Shown: positions 37,101 through 46,301, numbered from the stretch's first letter. The stretch: DNA of 57,305 nucleotides from Metabacillus rhizolycopersici (GCF_020075705.1 NZ_JAIQUM010000032.1:1-57305); one strand, 5' to 3'. A program made the numbers and translations. The notes: generated by a model not told the origin, from the letters alone.

Positions 37101-37526
37101 TTAGTCTTCGATAACAATACCCATACTACGTGCAGTACCTTCAACCATACGCATTGCTGATTCAACGCTTGCTGCGTTTAAATCAGGCATTTTTGTTTCA
37201 GCGATTTCACGTACTTTGTCACGTTTAACTGTTGCTACTTTATTACGATTTGGTTCACCAGAACCAGACTCAATACCAGCTGCTTTTTTAAGAAGTACAG
37301 CAGCAGGAGGAGTTTTAGTAATAAATGTAAATGAACGGTCTTCGAATACCGTGATTTCAACAGGAATGATTAAGCCAGCTTGATCAGCTGTACGTGCGTT
37401 AAACTCTTTACAGAATCCCATGATATTAACACCAGCTTGACCTAATGCAGGACCAACCGGTGGAGCTGGATTAGCTTTAGCTGCAGGAATTTGCAATTTT
37501 ACAATTTTAATTACTTTTTTAGCCAC
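37101..37526 (-). CDS. rplK: 50S ribosomal protein L11
   Basis: L11 is at the GTPase centre and is needed for the RelA stringent response. The 141-residue product has [19 protein letters not shown] and the C-terminal rRNA-binding [20 protein letters not shown]. The start is the GTG at 37526 ([13 protein letters not shown]), spaced behind AAGGAGG; the ATG at 37580 is too far and adds a non-conserved extension. Confidence 0.97.
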   Translation of the reverse strand: MAKKVIKIVKLQIPAAKANPAPPVGPALGQAGVNIMGFCKEFNARTADQAGLIIPVEITVFEDRSFTFITKTPPAAVLLKKAAGIESGSGEPNRNKVATVKRDKVREIAETKMPDLNAASVESAMRMVEGTARSMGIVIED

Positions 37527-37741
37527 GAGACACACCTCCTTAAGTCCGTGATGTGGTAATTGGGTTAAAAACCCTCCCACTCATCTAAACTATCCGCAAT
37601 ACGAATAGTTAAAATTCAGGCATTCGCCAACTCAAACTATTATTAGAGTCGACATCCCTGATCCATTCAGAAATGATTGAATTTCTGATCAGTTTAAACA
37701 TACATTTTGCCCCAAATCATTGAGACATACTGACCTATGAA

Positions 37742-37770
37742 ATATTACCACTTTTTGAAATTGATTTCAA
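37742..37770 (-). promoter_or_regulatory. Sigma-A promoter of rplK-rplA
   Basis: TTGAAA (37765-37770), 17-bp spacer ending in TGG, then TAATAT (37742-37747): an extended -10 promoter between nusG and rplK. The roughly 200-nt leader after it has hairpins (CTGATCAGAAAT with ATTTCT...GATCAG, and AACTATTCG with CGGATAGTT). Confidence 0.75.
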
Positions 37771-37781
37771 GTTTTTTTAGA

Positions 37782-38315
37782 TTATAATTTACTTACTTGT
37801 GAAAAATCTAATTCTACTGGTGTTTCTCGGCCAAACATATTTACAAGAACCTTTAGCTTACTTTTATCTTTATCAATCTCTTCAATTGATCCCGTAAAAT
37901 TAGCAAATGGGCCTTCATTAACCGTAACCGTTTCTTTCAATTCGAAGTCAAATTCAACTCGATTTTCGTCCATTCCCATTCGTTTTAAAATGAACTCAAC
38001 TTCATCTGGCAATAATGGTGTTGGTTTTGAACCATGTCCAGATGAGCCAACAAACCCTGTTACCCCTGGAGTGTTACGAACAACATACCAGGAGTCGTCA
38101 GTCATAACAATCTCAACTAGAACATATCCAGGAAAGACCTTTTTCTTCACAACTTTCTTTTTGCCGTCCTTATAATCTGTTTCTTCCTCTTCAGGTACTA
38201 CGACACGGAAAATCTTATCTTCCATACCCATAGATTCGACACGCTTCTCAAGATTCGCCTTGACCTTATTCTCATAACCTGAATAGGTGTGTACAACATA
38301 CCAATTCTTTTCCAT
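37782..38315 (-). CDS. nusG: Transcription elongation/pausing factor NusG
   Basis: NusG binds RNA polymerase and, in Bacillus, promotes sequence-specific pausing; it also couples to S10. The 177-residue product starts MEKNWYVVHTYSGYENKVKA, has the NGN domain to about residue 115 and a C-terminal KOW domain (EGPFANFTGSIEEIDKDKSK). The start at 38315 is conserved. The purine-rich GGGGAGGGAAGG lies unusually far upstream, with a small palindrome between it and the ATG. Confidence 0.97.
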   Translation of the reverse strand: MEKNWYVVHTYSGYENKVKANLEKRVESMGMEDKIFRVVVPEEEETDYKDGKKKVVKKKVFPGYVLVEIVMTDDSWYVVRNTPGVTGFVGSSGHGSKPTPLLPDEVEFILKRMGMDENRVEFDFELKETVTVNEGPFANFTGSIEEIDKDKSKLKVLVNMFGRETPVELDFSQVSKL

Positions 38316-38354
38316 AGTTTCAGGACAACTTGTCCTTCCCTCCCCACAATAGGT

Positions 38355-38382
38355 TTTATACAAAACTGTTACAGCGTTCTAA
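38355..38382 (-). promoter_or_regulatory. Possible promoter for nusG
   Basis: TTAGAA (38377-38382), 16-bp spacer and TATAAA (38355-38360) lie 40 bp before nusG. It fits the terminator seen between secE and nusG, but both boxes deviate from consensus. Confidence 0.4.
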
Positions 38383-38598
38383 TGCCGCTTTTTCATACGA
38401 AGGTAATACTTTGTATAAGTAGAAGCTCCACTCCAATACGGGTGGAACAAGCTAGCTTTAGATGTTGATCTAGTCGTTAAACTAATTTCTTCATCAACTC
38501 TTGGACTTTTTTAAAAATAAATAAGCAGGTTCCATCCTCTTACCTTCATACGAATATCTATATCATTCTGCTTATGTTTTTCTTTTTTAAACAATGAA
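38383..38598. other. secE-nusG gap
   Basis: No gene is seen. Positions 38428-38465 resemble 41643-41685 (shared GCTCCACTCCAAT, then CAAGC and AGCT), a possible second small dispersed repeat. Confidence 0.35.
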
Positions 38599-38619
38599 AA
38601 AACCCGTTTAACGGGTTTT
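38599..38619 (-). terminator. Rho-independent terminator after secE
   Basis: AAAACCCGTT and AACGGGTTTT form a stem followed by six T on the minus strand. Confidence 0.8.
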
Positions 38620-38665
38620 GCAGACAGAGATTAATATTTTCTATTATAGCACGATTTTTTAACTG

Positions 38666-38848
38666 TTATTCAATAAACATGCGAATTAACGAAGAAATAC
38701 CTAGGTCAACCGCCGCAAAGAATAACGAAGCAAACACCACAGTCGTTAAAACCGTAATTGTATACTTTCTAAGTTCTGTACCTTTTGGCCAGCTAACCTT
38801 CTTCATTTCACGGGATACATCTCGGAAAAAGTTAATTAAACGTTGCAT
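38666..38848 (-). CDS. secE: Preprotein translocase subunit SecE
   Basis: SecE clamps SecY in the membrane. The 60-residue single-span form has the conserved amphipathic FFRDVSREMKKVSWPKGTEL followed by one hydrophobic helix (about residues 30-56). It lies between rpmGB and nusG as in other Firmicutes. Confidence 0.97.
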   Translation of the reverse strand: MQRLINFFRDVSREMKKVSWPKGTELRKYTITVLTTVVFASLFFAAVDLGISSLIRMFIE

Positions 38849-38907
38849 AAATGCTACCTCCAGGAATAATAAGGAATTCCGTTCAAAATAATTAAAAAGT
38901 ATAAAGA

Positions 38908-39057
38908 CTATTTTGTTTCACGGTGGTTTGTATGCGAATTACAAACTTTACAAAATTTATTAATTTCTAATCGATCATTCGTAGTTGTATCACTTTTCAT
39001 CGTAGTATAGTTTCTACTTCCGCATGATGTACAGGCTAACGTTACCTTTTTTCGCAT
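38908..39057 (-). CDS. rpmGB: 50S ribosomal protein L33 (zinc type)
   Basis: This is a short gene of 49 residues, [20 protein letters not shown] onward, ending SHTNHRETK. Both CxxC pairs are present (Cys9, Cys12, Cys36, Cys39), so it is the zinc-dependent L33. The ribosome-binding site is a modest GGTGAG. It has its own promoter and lies before secE. Confidence 0.95.
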   Translation of the reverse strand: MRKKVTLACTSCGSRNYTTMKSDTTTNDRLEINKFCKVCNSHTNHRETK

Positions 39058-39092
39058 TTGCTCACCAACCGTTTCCACTTTTATCCCTTAAA

Positions 39093-39121
39093 ACTGTATC
39101 ATAGTGAAGTTTCTTCGTCAA
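39093..39121 (-). promoter_or_regulatory. Sigma-A promoter of rpmGB-secE
   Basis: TTGACG (39116-39121), 17-bp spacer ending in TGA, then TACAGT (39093-39098), an extended -10 promoter just behind sigH. Confidence 0.65.
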
Positions 39122-39153
39122 TAAATGATAAAAATCTACATTATCCCCCACTA

Positions 39154-39810
39154 TTACAGGCTTATTTCTCTTAACTCAAGGTAGCGTTCAAGTTTTCTTT
39201 TTACACGTTGTAATGCATTATCAATCGACTTAACGTGCCTATTTAATTCCTCTGAGATTTCAAGATAGGATTTGCCATCTAAGTATAATACTAAAACCTT
39301 CCGTTCTAAATCACTTAATATTTCTCCCATCTTCACTTCAATATCATCAAATTCTTCTTGATTAATAAAAAGCTCCTCAGGATCCATTACTTTAGCACCT
39401 GAAATAACATCCATCAGCGTCCGGTCCGATTCTTCGTCAAATATTGGCTTGTCCAATGATACGTAAGAATTTAAAGGAATATGTTTTTGGCGAGTTGCCG
39501 TTTTAATGGCGGTAATAATTTGTCTTGTAATACATAACTCGGCAAATGCCTTAAATGAAGTGAGCTTGTCCTCTTTAAAATCACGAATGGCTTTATATAA
39601 ACCGATCATTCCTTCTTGGATTATATCCTCTCGATCGGCCCCAATTAAAAAATATGACCTCGCCTTAGCACGAACAAAATTGCGATATTTAGTAATTAAG
39701 TAGTCCAGCGCTTCACTATTTCCATTATGCACGAGTTCAACTACTTGTTCATCTTCAAATAATACAAACTCTTCCTTGCTGACCTTGCCCTTGTTGAATG
39801 GTGAATTCAA
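39154..39810 (-). CDS. sigH: RNA polymerase sigma-H factor
   Basis: Sigma-H directs transition-state, competence and early sporulation genes. The 218-residue product has core-binding YRNFVRAKARSYFLIGADRE, region 2 DIIQEGMIGLYKAIRDFKED and a region-4 helix-turn-helix (SYLEISEELNRHVKSIDNAL). I chose the TTG start at 39810 (LNSPFNKGKVSKEEF) behind GGGGGGAT, which gives the B. subtilis length. The ATG at 39873 would overlap the -35 box. Its presence implies a sporulation-type regulatory network. Confidence 0.95.
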   Translation of the reverse strand: MNSPFNKGKVSKEEFVLFEDEQVVELVHNGNSEALDYLITKYRNFVRAKARSYFLIGADREDIIQEGMIGLYKAIRDFKEDKLTSFKAFAELCITRQIITAIKTATRQKHIPLNSYVSLDKPIFDEESDRTLMDVISGAKVMDPEELFINQEEFDDIEVKMGEILSDLERKVLVLYLDGKSYLEISEELNRHVKSIDNALQRVKRKLERYLELREISL

Positions 39811-39843
39811 GCCGATCCCCCCGACCGCACACAAGATAACAAT

Positions 39844-39873
39844 ATTATACAGTATCCATTTTGTAAGCGTCAA
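39844..39873 (-). promoter_or_regulatory. Sigma-A promoter of sigH
   Basis: TTGACG (39868-39873), 18-bp spacer and perfect TATAAT (39844-39849). In B. subtilis the corresponding promoter is repressed by AbrB; the AT-rich flank is compatible, but no site can be proved. Confidence 0.75.
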
Positions 39874-39877
39874 CCAA

Positions 39878-40387
39878 CTAGAGATTCCCTCTTCTCCATT
39901 TTTCTAACTTTTCCATTACATCCTTGGAAATTGGGATCTTTGAAATTGGTCGCTTCTCCTCAATATTTTTTACCTTTTTTTGTATACTTCCCTCGATTGA
40001 TTCCATCTCAATCAACAATTCCCGTGCAGATTTACGAAGTGAACCTTGACCAAAGATTGCCCACTGTTCAGTAAAATCAGATGTAGCAACATGTACTTGA
40101 GTTTTAATATTATTTAATGATATTGCTAGCTTTTCAATCCGCTCATCTGCTGTTTCATTCTCTCTCGTATAAATGACTTCAACGCGATAGTTCTTTTGTT
40201 TATTTTCAATTCCCTTTACAAGATGTGCATCAAAAACGACAATCACACGGTAACCTGTATATGCCTGATATTCGGCCATTTTTTCAATTAATTGATCTCT
40301 TGCTTCAGAAAGATTGTCCATCTTTAACTTTTGTAAATCAGGCCATGCGCCGATAATGTTATATCCATCAACTAATAGGATATCCAT
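39878..40387 (-). CDS. rae1: Ribosome-associated endoribonuclease Rae1 (YacP, NYN domain)
   Basis: Rae1 of B. subtilis enters the ribosomal A site and cuts mRNA in a translation-dependent way. The 169-residue product is a NYN/PIN-like nuclease with catalytic-type Asp in MDILLVDGYNIIGAW and VIVVFDAHLVKG, and TRENETADERIEKLA and HVATSDFTEQ. It lies six bp behind rlmB. Confidence 0.92.
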   Translation of the reverse strand: MDILLVDGYNIIGAWPDLQKLKMDNLSEARDQLIEKMAEYQAYTGYRVIVVFDAHLVKGIENKQKNYRVEVIYTRENETADERIEKLAISLNNIKTQVHVATSDFTEQWAIFGQGSLRKSARELLIEMESIEGSIQKKVKNIEEKRPISKIPISKDVMEKLEKWRRGNL

Positions 40388-40393
40388 TTTCCC

Positions 40394-41137
40394 TTACTCA
40401 CCTAAAGGATTTCGTTTTCGGTATACCTCATACATTAGAAGGCTTCCTGCAACTGATGCATTTAGAGATGTAACATGTCCAACCATTGGCATTTTGATTA
40501 AGAAGTCACATTTCTCTTTTACAAGTCGGCCGATACCTTTGCCCTCACTACCTATTATTAAAGCTAAAGGCATATTACCATCTAAATTTCGGTAATCATC
40601 CGCCCCTTTTGCATCTGTTCCTACAATCCAAACGCCTCGTTCTTTTAGTTCTTCAATCGTTCTTGCCATATTTGTCACACGAGCAACCGGGATATATTCA
40701 ATTGCCCCAGTTGAAGCTTTTGCAACTGTTGCAGTTAATCCTACCGCCCTTCTTTTCGGAATCACAATTCCATGTGCACCAACAGCATCTGCGGTCCTCA
40801 TGATTGATCCGAGATTATGTGGATCTTCAATCTCATCTAGCAATAGTAGAAAAGGTAATTCTCCTCTTTTTTCAGCAATCGTTAAGATGTCATCTACATG
40901 GACATATTCATATGCCGCTACTTGTGCCACCACACCTTGGTGATTACCCTCCACCATTTGGTCAATCTTCTTCTTTGGTACAAAATTAATTGTTACACCT
41001 TTTTCTTTTGCAAGGGTTGTAATTTGTTGCGCCTGTCCTTTTAAGGAATTTTCGGCAACCCATATTTTATTGATATCTCTAGATGACTTTAATACTTCGA
41101 TAACAGGATTGCGTCCGATAATATAATCTTGATCCAT
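40394..41137 (-). CDS. rlmB: 23S rRNA (guanosine-2'-O-)-methyltransferase, SpoU family (RlmB/YacO)
   Basis: The SPOUT-fold enzyme transfers methyl from SAM to a 2'-O of 23S rRNA (G2251 in E. coli). The 247-residue product has an N-terminal substrate-binding domain (IIGRNPVIEVLKS, EGNHQGVVAQ), then DEIEDPHNLGSIMRTADA, ALIIGSEGKGI and the knot motif LNASVAGSLLMYE. The start at 41137 follows a GGAGGAAGG site. Confidence 0.94.
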   Translation of the reverse strand: MDQDYIIGRNPVIEVLKSSRDINKIWVAENSLKGQAQQITTLAKEKGVTINFVPKKKIDQMVEGNHQGVVAQVAAYEYVHVDDILTIAEKRGELPFLLLLDEIEDPHNLGSIMRTADAVGAHGIVIPKRRAVGLTATVAKASTGAIEYIPVARVTNMARTIEELKERGVWIVGTDAKGADDYRNLDGNMPLALIIGSEGKGIGRLVKEKCDFLIKMPMVGHVTSLNASVAGSLLMYEVYRKRNPLGE

Positions 41138-41158
41138 AATCCTTCCTCCTCCCCACAT

Positions 41159-41563
41159 TTAATTAATAAATCGAAACGCTGCTTGTACTAGTTCTTCCAA
41201 ACGTTCATGCTTTTTCTCTAAATACAAGTGTCCAATCAATGCCTCAAATGCTGTACTATACTTGTATGTTTGTACATCTGTATTTTTAGGAATTGTTCCT
41301 GACTTTGCATTTCTTCCCCGCCTTATGACGGCTTCTTCCTCTTCAGAAAAAACCTCTAGAGAGAAGAGGTGATGCAATATACTAGCTTGTGCTTTAGCTG
41401 ACACAAATCTCTTTGCCTGATTATGAAGCTGATTTGGTCGAATATTCCCTTTCGCTAAGAGGTGATGCCTGACATAGATTTCATATACAGCATCACCAAT
41501 ATACGCTAATGCTAAGCTATTCAAATGCTTCGAATCTTTAATTGTTTCAAAATCTAAAAACAT
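41159..41563 (-). CDS. mrnC: Mini-ribonuclease III (MrnC)
   Basis: Mini-III trims the 23S rRNA precursor in Bacillus. The 134-residue product has only the RNase III catalytic domain ([20 protein letters not shown] with the catalytic Asp, and [14 protein letters not shown] with the Glu) and no double-stranded RNA-binding domain. I set the start at 41563 behind GAGGAA. Confidence 0.95.
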   Translation of the reverse strand: MFLDFETIKDSKHLNSLALAYIGDAVYEIYVRHHLLAKGNIRPNQLHNQAKRFVSAKAQASILHHLFSLEVFSEEEEAVIRRGRNAKSGTIPKNTDVQTYKYSTAFEALIGHLYLEKKHERLEELVQAAFRFIN

Positions 41564-41814
41564 GATGTTCCTCTTTTCTTTCCAAAGCCATATGGCGTTA
41601 ATCACTACTATTCAAAATGAAAGATAGGCAAAGTGTTACTACATGCTCCACTCCAATTAGGGAATAGGACAAGCAAGCTCTACAAAAGTTTATGAAGCCA
41701 AAACTTGCCTATGCATAAGGTCATTTGAATTCATAAGTTTGAGCTGTTCCGCTCCCGCTACCATTATTTTCGTTAATTCTTACTATCTTTATTCCCTCAT
41801 CACTCTATCAGTTT
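41564..41814. other. mrnC upstream region
   Basis: No gene is visible. An 8-bp inverted repeat ATAGGCAA (41624-41631) / TTGCCTAT (41705-41712) spans about 90 bp. Positions 41643-41685 resemble 38428-38465. Confidence 0.4.
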
Positions 41815-42215
41815 TAGGCGAGAGTATCCTTTCCTCAAGGAATGTAGAGGGCGATAGTCCAATGAGTAGGGAGGGGGTGAATCGCCTTTCTGTGTACACA
41901 AACACGTGTTCGTGCGATGAAATAATCTTGTAAGTTGTTCTTTGATAACTGAACATATGAGGTTGTGGCAAGAATCGTTGCTTTGCCACGTAAAATGTTC
42001 AAGCCTTTCCAAACAGCCAAGCCACGTTTTAACGTGAAGCACAGGCTTTCACGCAACTTTACAAGTAGTCCCAAAGGCAAGACCGATGGGATAGAGGGGT
42101 TGGGTATTTTTAGCATACCATTGTGTCAACTCCACTAATGTTAAGCTTTCAGACATGTTCGATACATTAGAAACCCCCACTTCAAGGCGTTAACCTAAGT
42201 GGTGGGAGTATTATA
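41815..42215 (+). ncRNA. Densely structured region ending in an IS200/IS605-like terminal hairpin; candidate orphan omega-RNA or transposon relic
   Basis: There is no plausible protein. Read on the plus strand, stems follow one another: GGCGAT/ATCGCC (41850-41886), the palindromes GTGTACAC and AACACGTGTT, GTGGCAA/TTGCCAC (41964-41989), CACGTT/AACGTG inside AAGCC/GGCTT (42001-42049). Last comes CCCCCACTT/AAGTGGTGGG (42174-42207), followed by GTATTATAATCAC. The last hairpin resembles right ends of IS605-family elements, where TnpB guide RNAs end. I see no tnpA or tnpB. It could instead be the cysS terminator plus unrelated sequence. Confidence 0.4.
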
Positions 42216-42220
42216 ATCAC

Positions 42221-43618
42221 TCAACTACGCTTCCATCTTGTTCCTTGAGGAGTATCTTCTAAAATAATATTTAAATCTTTTAGATTATCCCGAATTTCAT
42301 CGGCTAATGCGAAGTTACGATCCTTTCTTGCTTGGATACGCTGCTGGATCATTTCATCAATTTCCTCATCCAAAAGCTCCACCTGCGCAAATTTCACACC
42401 TAATACTTCTCCTAATTGATCGAACTCATCTAGGAAGGCCTGAATCACTTTCTCAGAAGTATTTTGCTCTTCTAAGTAATAATTTGCTTGCTTTGCCAGG
42501 TCAAAAAGGACAGAAACCGCATTGGCAGTATTAAAATCATCGTTCATTTCCTTTTTAAACTGCTCGCGGTATTCACTTATTTTAGTAAGCCACTCTTCAT
42601 TGTTATCAGTCAAATTTGTACTGCTATTCTTGCGGTGCTGTAAATTGGCATAAGATGTCTTTAAGCGGTCAAACGCATTTTGAGTACTTTCTAATAACTC
42701 CTGGGAGAAATTAATTGGATGTCGATAATGAACCGATAGCATAAAGAAACGGACAACCTGCGGATCAATTTTTTTTATAATATCGTGTACTAGTACGAAG
42801 TTCCCTAATGATTTCGACATCTTTTCGTTATTAATATTAATATAGCCGTTATGCATCCAATACTTCGCAAATGGCTTGTCATTTAATGCCTCTGATTGGG
42901 CAATCTCATTTTCATGATGAGGGAAGGTTAAGTCCTGGCCACCAGCATGAATATCAATTGTATCGCCTAGATACTTCTTTGCCATCGCAGAACATTCAAT
43001 ATGCCAGCCAGGTCGACCGTGTCCCCACGGACTTTCCCAAGAAATTTCTCCTTCTTTTGCCGTTTTCCAAAGGACGAAATCAAGTGCGTCGAGTTTTTTC
43101 TCTCCTACATCAATTCTGTTACCTAAACGCAGCTCATCAATTGACTGATGCGAGAGCTTTCCGTATCCTTTAAACTCTCTTGTTTTGTAATAAACATCGC
43201 CACCCGCTTCATAGGCATATCCTTTATCAATTAACGCTTGAATAAAATCAATGATAATGTCGATACTCTCTGTGACACGTGGGTGAACTGTTGCACGTTT
43301 GCATCCAAGTGAAGAAACATCTTCAAAATAAGCATCGATAAAACGTTCTGCAATCGTTGGTACGTCTTCACCTAGTTCATTTGCAGCTTTAATTAATTTA
43401 TCATCAACATCTGTAAAGTTTGATACAAAGTTTACTTCATATCCCGTATATTCTAAATACCTACGTACAGTATCGTAAACGATTGCTGGTCTAGCATTAC
43501 CTATATGAATATAGTTATAAACAGTTGGACCGCACACATACATTTTCACTTTACCTGCTTCAAGAGGCTCAAACGTTTCTTTTTGCCTCGTTAGCGTATT
43601 GTACAACTTTATCGCCAT
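42221..43618 (-). CDS. cysS: Cysteinyl-tRNA synthetase
   Basis: CysS charges tRNA-Cys. The 465-residue class I synthetase has [16 protein letters not shown] with the zinc ligand Cys29 and the HIGH-type motif, further ligands in [10 protein letters not shown] and [18 protein letters not shown], and KMSKSLGN. I set the start at 43618 ([16 protein letters not shown]), inside the end of cysE. It is expressed with cysE under T-box control. Confidence 0.97.
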   Translation of the reverse strand: MAIKLYNTLTRQKETFEPLEAGKVKMYVCGPTVYNYIHIGNARPAIVYDTVRRYLEYTGYEVNFVSNFTDVDDKLIKAANELGEDVPTIAERFIDAYFEDVSSLGCKRATVHPRVTESIDIIIDFIQALIDKGYAYEAGGDVYYKTREFKGYGKLSHQSIDELRLGNRIDVGEKKLDALDFVLWKTAKEGEISWESPWGHGRPGWHIECSAMAKKYLGDTIDIHAGGQDLTFPHHENEIAQSEALNDKPFAKYWMHNGYININNEKMSKSLGNFVLVHDIIKKIDPQVVRFFMLSVHYRHPINFSQELLESTQNAFDRLKTSYANLQHRKNSSTNLTDNNEEWLTKISEYREQFKKEMNDDFNTANAVSVLFDLAKQANYYLEEQNTSEKVIQAFLDEFDQLGEVLGVKFAQVELLDEEIDEMIQQRIQARKDRNFALADEIRDNLKDLNIILEDTPQGTRWKRS

Positions 43619-44264
43619 GTTCACTCGTTCCTTTCCGTAACTGCTGTACTTCATTTCTTAAATTTTTAAGCTCTTCTTCGAGTTCTTTAAAACGATCTGC
43701 AACTGGATCTGGCAAATCACTATGGTTTAAATCTTTATCTATTTTGCTACCGTTTTTTATGACAACTTTACCTGGAATCCCTACAACAGTTGAATGATCT
43801 GGAACATCTTTCAGTACGACAGATCCTGCCCCTACTTTAGAGTATGCACCAACAGTAATAGATCCTAACACTTTTGCTCCTGTTGCAATTAAAGCGTGGT
43901 CCTTAATCGTAGGGTGACGCTTTCCCTTTTCCTTACCAGTTCCACCTAAAGTTACTCCTTGAAATACCGTAACATTATCTCCAATTTCACAGGTTTCTCC
44001 AATAACAACTCCCATGCCATGATCAATAAAAAAACGATGTCCAATTTTAGCACCAGGATGGATTTCTACCCCTGTAAAAAAACGACTTATCTGAGAAATT
44101 GCTCTTGCTAAGAAAAATAGCCTGCGTTTGTATAGACCGTGAGCTATTCGATGTGCCCAAATAGCATGTAAACCAGAGTAAGTTAAGATAACCTCAAAAT
44201 AGTTCCTTGCTGCTGGATCTTGTTCAAAGATAGTATCTATATCTTCTTTCAGAACTTTTAACAT
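43569..44264 (-). CDS. cysE: Serine O-acetyltransferase
   Basis: CysE makes O-acetylserine, the precursor of cysteine. The 231-residue product has the N-terminal helical domain ([20 protein letters not shown]) and the left-handed beta-helix hexapeptides ([40 protein letters not shown]). The C-terminal tail is Glu/Lys-rich coiled coil. Its end overlaps cysS by 50 bp. The start at 44264 follows GGGAGGG. Confidence 0.96.
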   Translation of the reverse strand: MLKVLKEDIDTIFEQDPAARNYFEVILTYSGLHAIWAHRIAHGLYKRRLFFLARAISQISRFFTGVEIHPGAKIGHRFFIDHGMGVVIGETCEIGDNVTVFQGVTLGGTGKEKGKRHPTIKDHALIATGAKVLGSITVGAYSKVGAGSVVLKDVPDHSTVVGIPGKVVIKNGSKIDKDLNHSDLPDPVADRFKELEEELKNLRNEVQQLRKGTSEHGDKVVQYANEAKRNV

Positions 44265-44397
44265 CGCTATCCCTCCCATCATTTCCTTTATCAAATTTCA
44301 CTAACATTTGCATAGAGGATAAACATACTTATTACGATACAATGTAGCGTATATTTCCTCCCACTTCCCCAATCCTAGCTAAAACTTTTTTATATAC

Positions 44398-44690
44398 AAA
44401 AAAGCGTCTCTGTAAAAATACAGAGACGCTTTAAGGCGCGGTTCCACTCTGTTTAGGTATGATGTGTATCGTTCAAAATGAACGGTAACGTATCACAACC
44501 TCAACTTTAGCTCTGTAACGTAGAGCTACACGCTTTTACTTACTAATCTCATTACGGACGTTTAGCAAAAGACTCTAAGGTGCATTTCAAAAATTACTTC
44601 TCTTAAACCTCTTCCAGCCAATGGAGGTTCTCTCTAAAAAGGAAGTAAAGCTTTACTCTCCTTATCAACGATTTAACTATAGGTTTACAC
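44398..44690 (-). promoter_or_regulatory. Cysteine-specific T-box riboswitch of cysE-cysS
   Basis: The minus strand has the T-box AGAGTGGAACCGCG (44437-44450), which pairs with uncharged tRNA acceptor ends. A terminator follows (AAAGCGTCTCTGTA with TACAGAGACGCTTT, then T-run, 44398-44433). In stem I the specifier loop has an AGTA motif and GAAATGCACC, so the specifier codon is TGC (44582-44584), matching tRNA-Cys. Low charging of tRNA-Cys should allow read-through into cysE-cysS. Confidence 0.93.
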
Positions 44691-44692
44691 CT

Positions 44693-44721
44693 ACTATATT
44701 ACATTTTTTAAAAAAAGTTAA
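44693..44721 (-). promoter_or_regulatory. Promoter of the cysE-cysS T-box transcript
   Basis: TTAACT (44716-44721), 17-bp spacer and TATAGT (44693-44698). The -35 box overlaps the gltX stop codon. Confidence 0.6.
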
Positions 44722-46175
44722 CTAATTATGCTGTTTAATCTTGAAATAACCGTATTTTTACCTAGCACTGAAATCGATTTCGGTAAATCTGGGCCATGTG
44801 TTTGACCTGTGATAGCAACACGGATTGGCATAAATAAATTTTTACCTTTTTGACCTGTTGCCTTTTGAACGGCTTTAATTGATGCTTTCACATGATCACT
44901 TGAAAAGTCTTCAGCATGTTCTAATTCATTGACAAAGGCAGCTAACACTTCTGGTACTTGCTCACCTTCTAGAACAGCTTTTGCTTCCTCGCTATATGTG
45001 ATTTCCTCTTTAAAGAATAATTCTGTTAGGCTCACGATTTCAGCACCAAAGCTTATTTGTTCCTGATACAGCTCAATTAATTTGCGTGTTCGTTCGTTTT
45101 CTTCCTCATTCATTGCTTCTGACACTTTTCCTGCCTTTATTAAATGTGGCAACGTAAGTGGTACAAGGACATCCAGATCGATTTGCTTAATATACTGATT
45201 ATTCATCCATGCAAGTTTTTGTGTATCAAACACGGCAGGTGATTTTGAAAGACGGGCAGCATCAAAAATTTCGATTAACTGTTCTTTACTATATACTTCT
45301 TCTTCTCCACCCGGAGACCACCCAAGCAAAGCGATAAAGTTAAATAACGCTTCTGGTAAATATCCTAGCTCCTCGTATTGCTCGATAAATTGAATGATTG
45401 ATTCGTCACGTTTACTTAATTTTTTACGGCTCTCATTAACAATTAACGTCATATGGCCAAATACAGGAATATCCCAACCGAATGCTTCATAAATCATGAT
45501 TTGTTTAGGTGTATTGGAAATATGGTCTTCCCCACGTAATACATGTGAGATTTTCATTAAATGATCATCGACCGCTACTGCAAAATTGTAGGTTGGCGTA
45601 CCATCTTTTTTGATAATGACGAAATCGCCCATGCCTTCTGATTCAAAGGATATATTTCCTTTCACCATGTCATTAAAGCTGAATACTTTATTTGCTGGTA
45701 CTCTAAAGCGAATACTATATTTTAATCCTTGTTCTTCTAAGCTCTTTTCCTCTTCAGCCGTTAGATTTGCATGCTTACCTGAATATTGAGGTGTCTCTCC
45801 ACGAGCCATTTGTTCCTCACGTTCTTTTTCTAACTCTTCTTCTGTACAATAGCATTTATATGCTAGCCCTTTCGCTACTAGTTCCTCATAATACTCTTTA
45901 TAAATTTCATTTCTTTCTGATTGACGATAAGGGCCATATTCGCCACCAACATCAATGCTTTCATCCCAGTCAATCCCCAGCCACTTTAAATACTTTAACT
46001 GGCTTTCTTCTCCACCTTCAATGTTACGCTTTTTATCTGTATCTTCTATACGGACAATAAACTTCCCACCTTGATTTTTAGCAAATAAATAATTAAATAA
46101 TGCCGTTCTTGCATTTCCAATATGTAAATGACCTGTTGGACTTGGCGCATAACGAACCCTTACTTCATTTGTCAT
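44718..46175 (-). CDS. gltX: Glutamyl-tRNA synthetase
   Basis: GltX charges tRNA-Glu; in Bacillus it also misacylates tRNA-Gln, which GatCAB then corrects. The 485-residue class I enzyme has [20 protein letters not shown] and the KLSKR motif in place of KMSKS. The start is 46175 ([11 protein letters not shown]) behind GGAGG. No terminator follows; the T-box promoter begins in its stop codon. Confidence 0.97.
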   Translation of the reverse strand: MTNEVRVRYAPSPTGHLHIGNARTALFNYLFAKNQGGKFIVRIEDTDKKRNIEGGEESQLKYLKWLGIDWDESIDVGGEYGPYRQSERNEIYKEYYEELVAKGLAYKCYCTEEELEKEREEQMARGETPQYSGKHANLTAEEEKSLEEQGLKYSIRFRVPANKVFSFNDMVKGNISFESEGMGDFVIIKKDGTPTYNFAVAVDDHLMKISHVLRGEDHISNTPKQIMIYEAFGWDIPVFGHMTLIVNESRKKLSKRDESIIQFIEQYEELGYLPEALFNFIALLGWSPGGEEEVYSKEQLIEIFDAARLSKSPAVFDTQKLAWMNNQYIKQIDLDVLVPLTLPHLIKAGKVSEAMNEEENERTRKLIELYQEQISFGAEIVSLTELFFKEEITYSEEAKAVLEGEQVPEVLAAFVNELEHAEDFSSDHVKASIKAVQKATGQKGKNLFMPIRVAITGQTHGPDLPKSISVLGKNTVISRLNSIIS

Positions 46176-46260
46176 ACAGTAAACCTCCACTACATTCTTT
46201 TAATTTATCCTTTTTATTCCATTTTACTCATTTAAGATTTATTCGTATAAGTCAGACCTA

Positions 46261-46289
46261 ATTTTATCACCAATAATATCAAGATACAA
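46261..46289 (-). promoter_or_regulatory. Sigma-A promoter of gltX
   Basis: TTGTAT (46284-46289), 17-bp spacer ending in TGA, then TAAAAT (46261-46266): an extended -10 promoter between ispF and gltX. Confidence 0.55.
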
Positions 46290-46301
46290 AACTTGAAAAG
46301 C

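Noticed and set aside
41835..42116. Minus-strand open frames of 66-93 residues between cysS and mrnC
   Set aside because: No ribosome-binding sites, mutually overlapping in different frames, and they cover a sequence rich in RNA stems.
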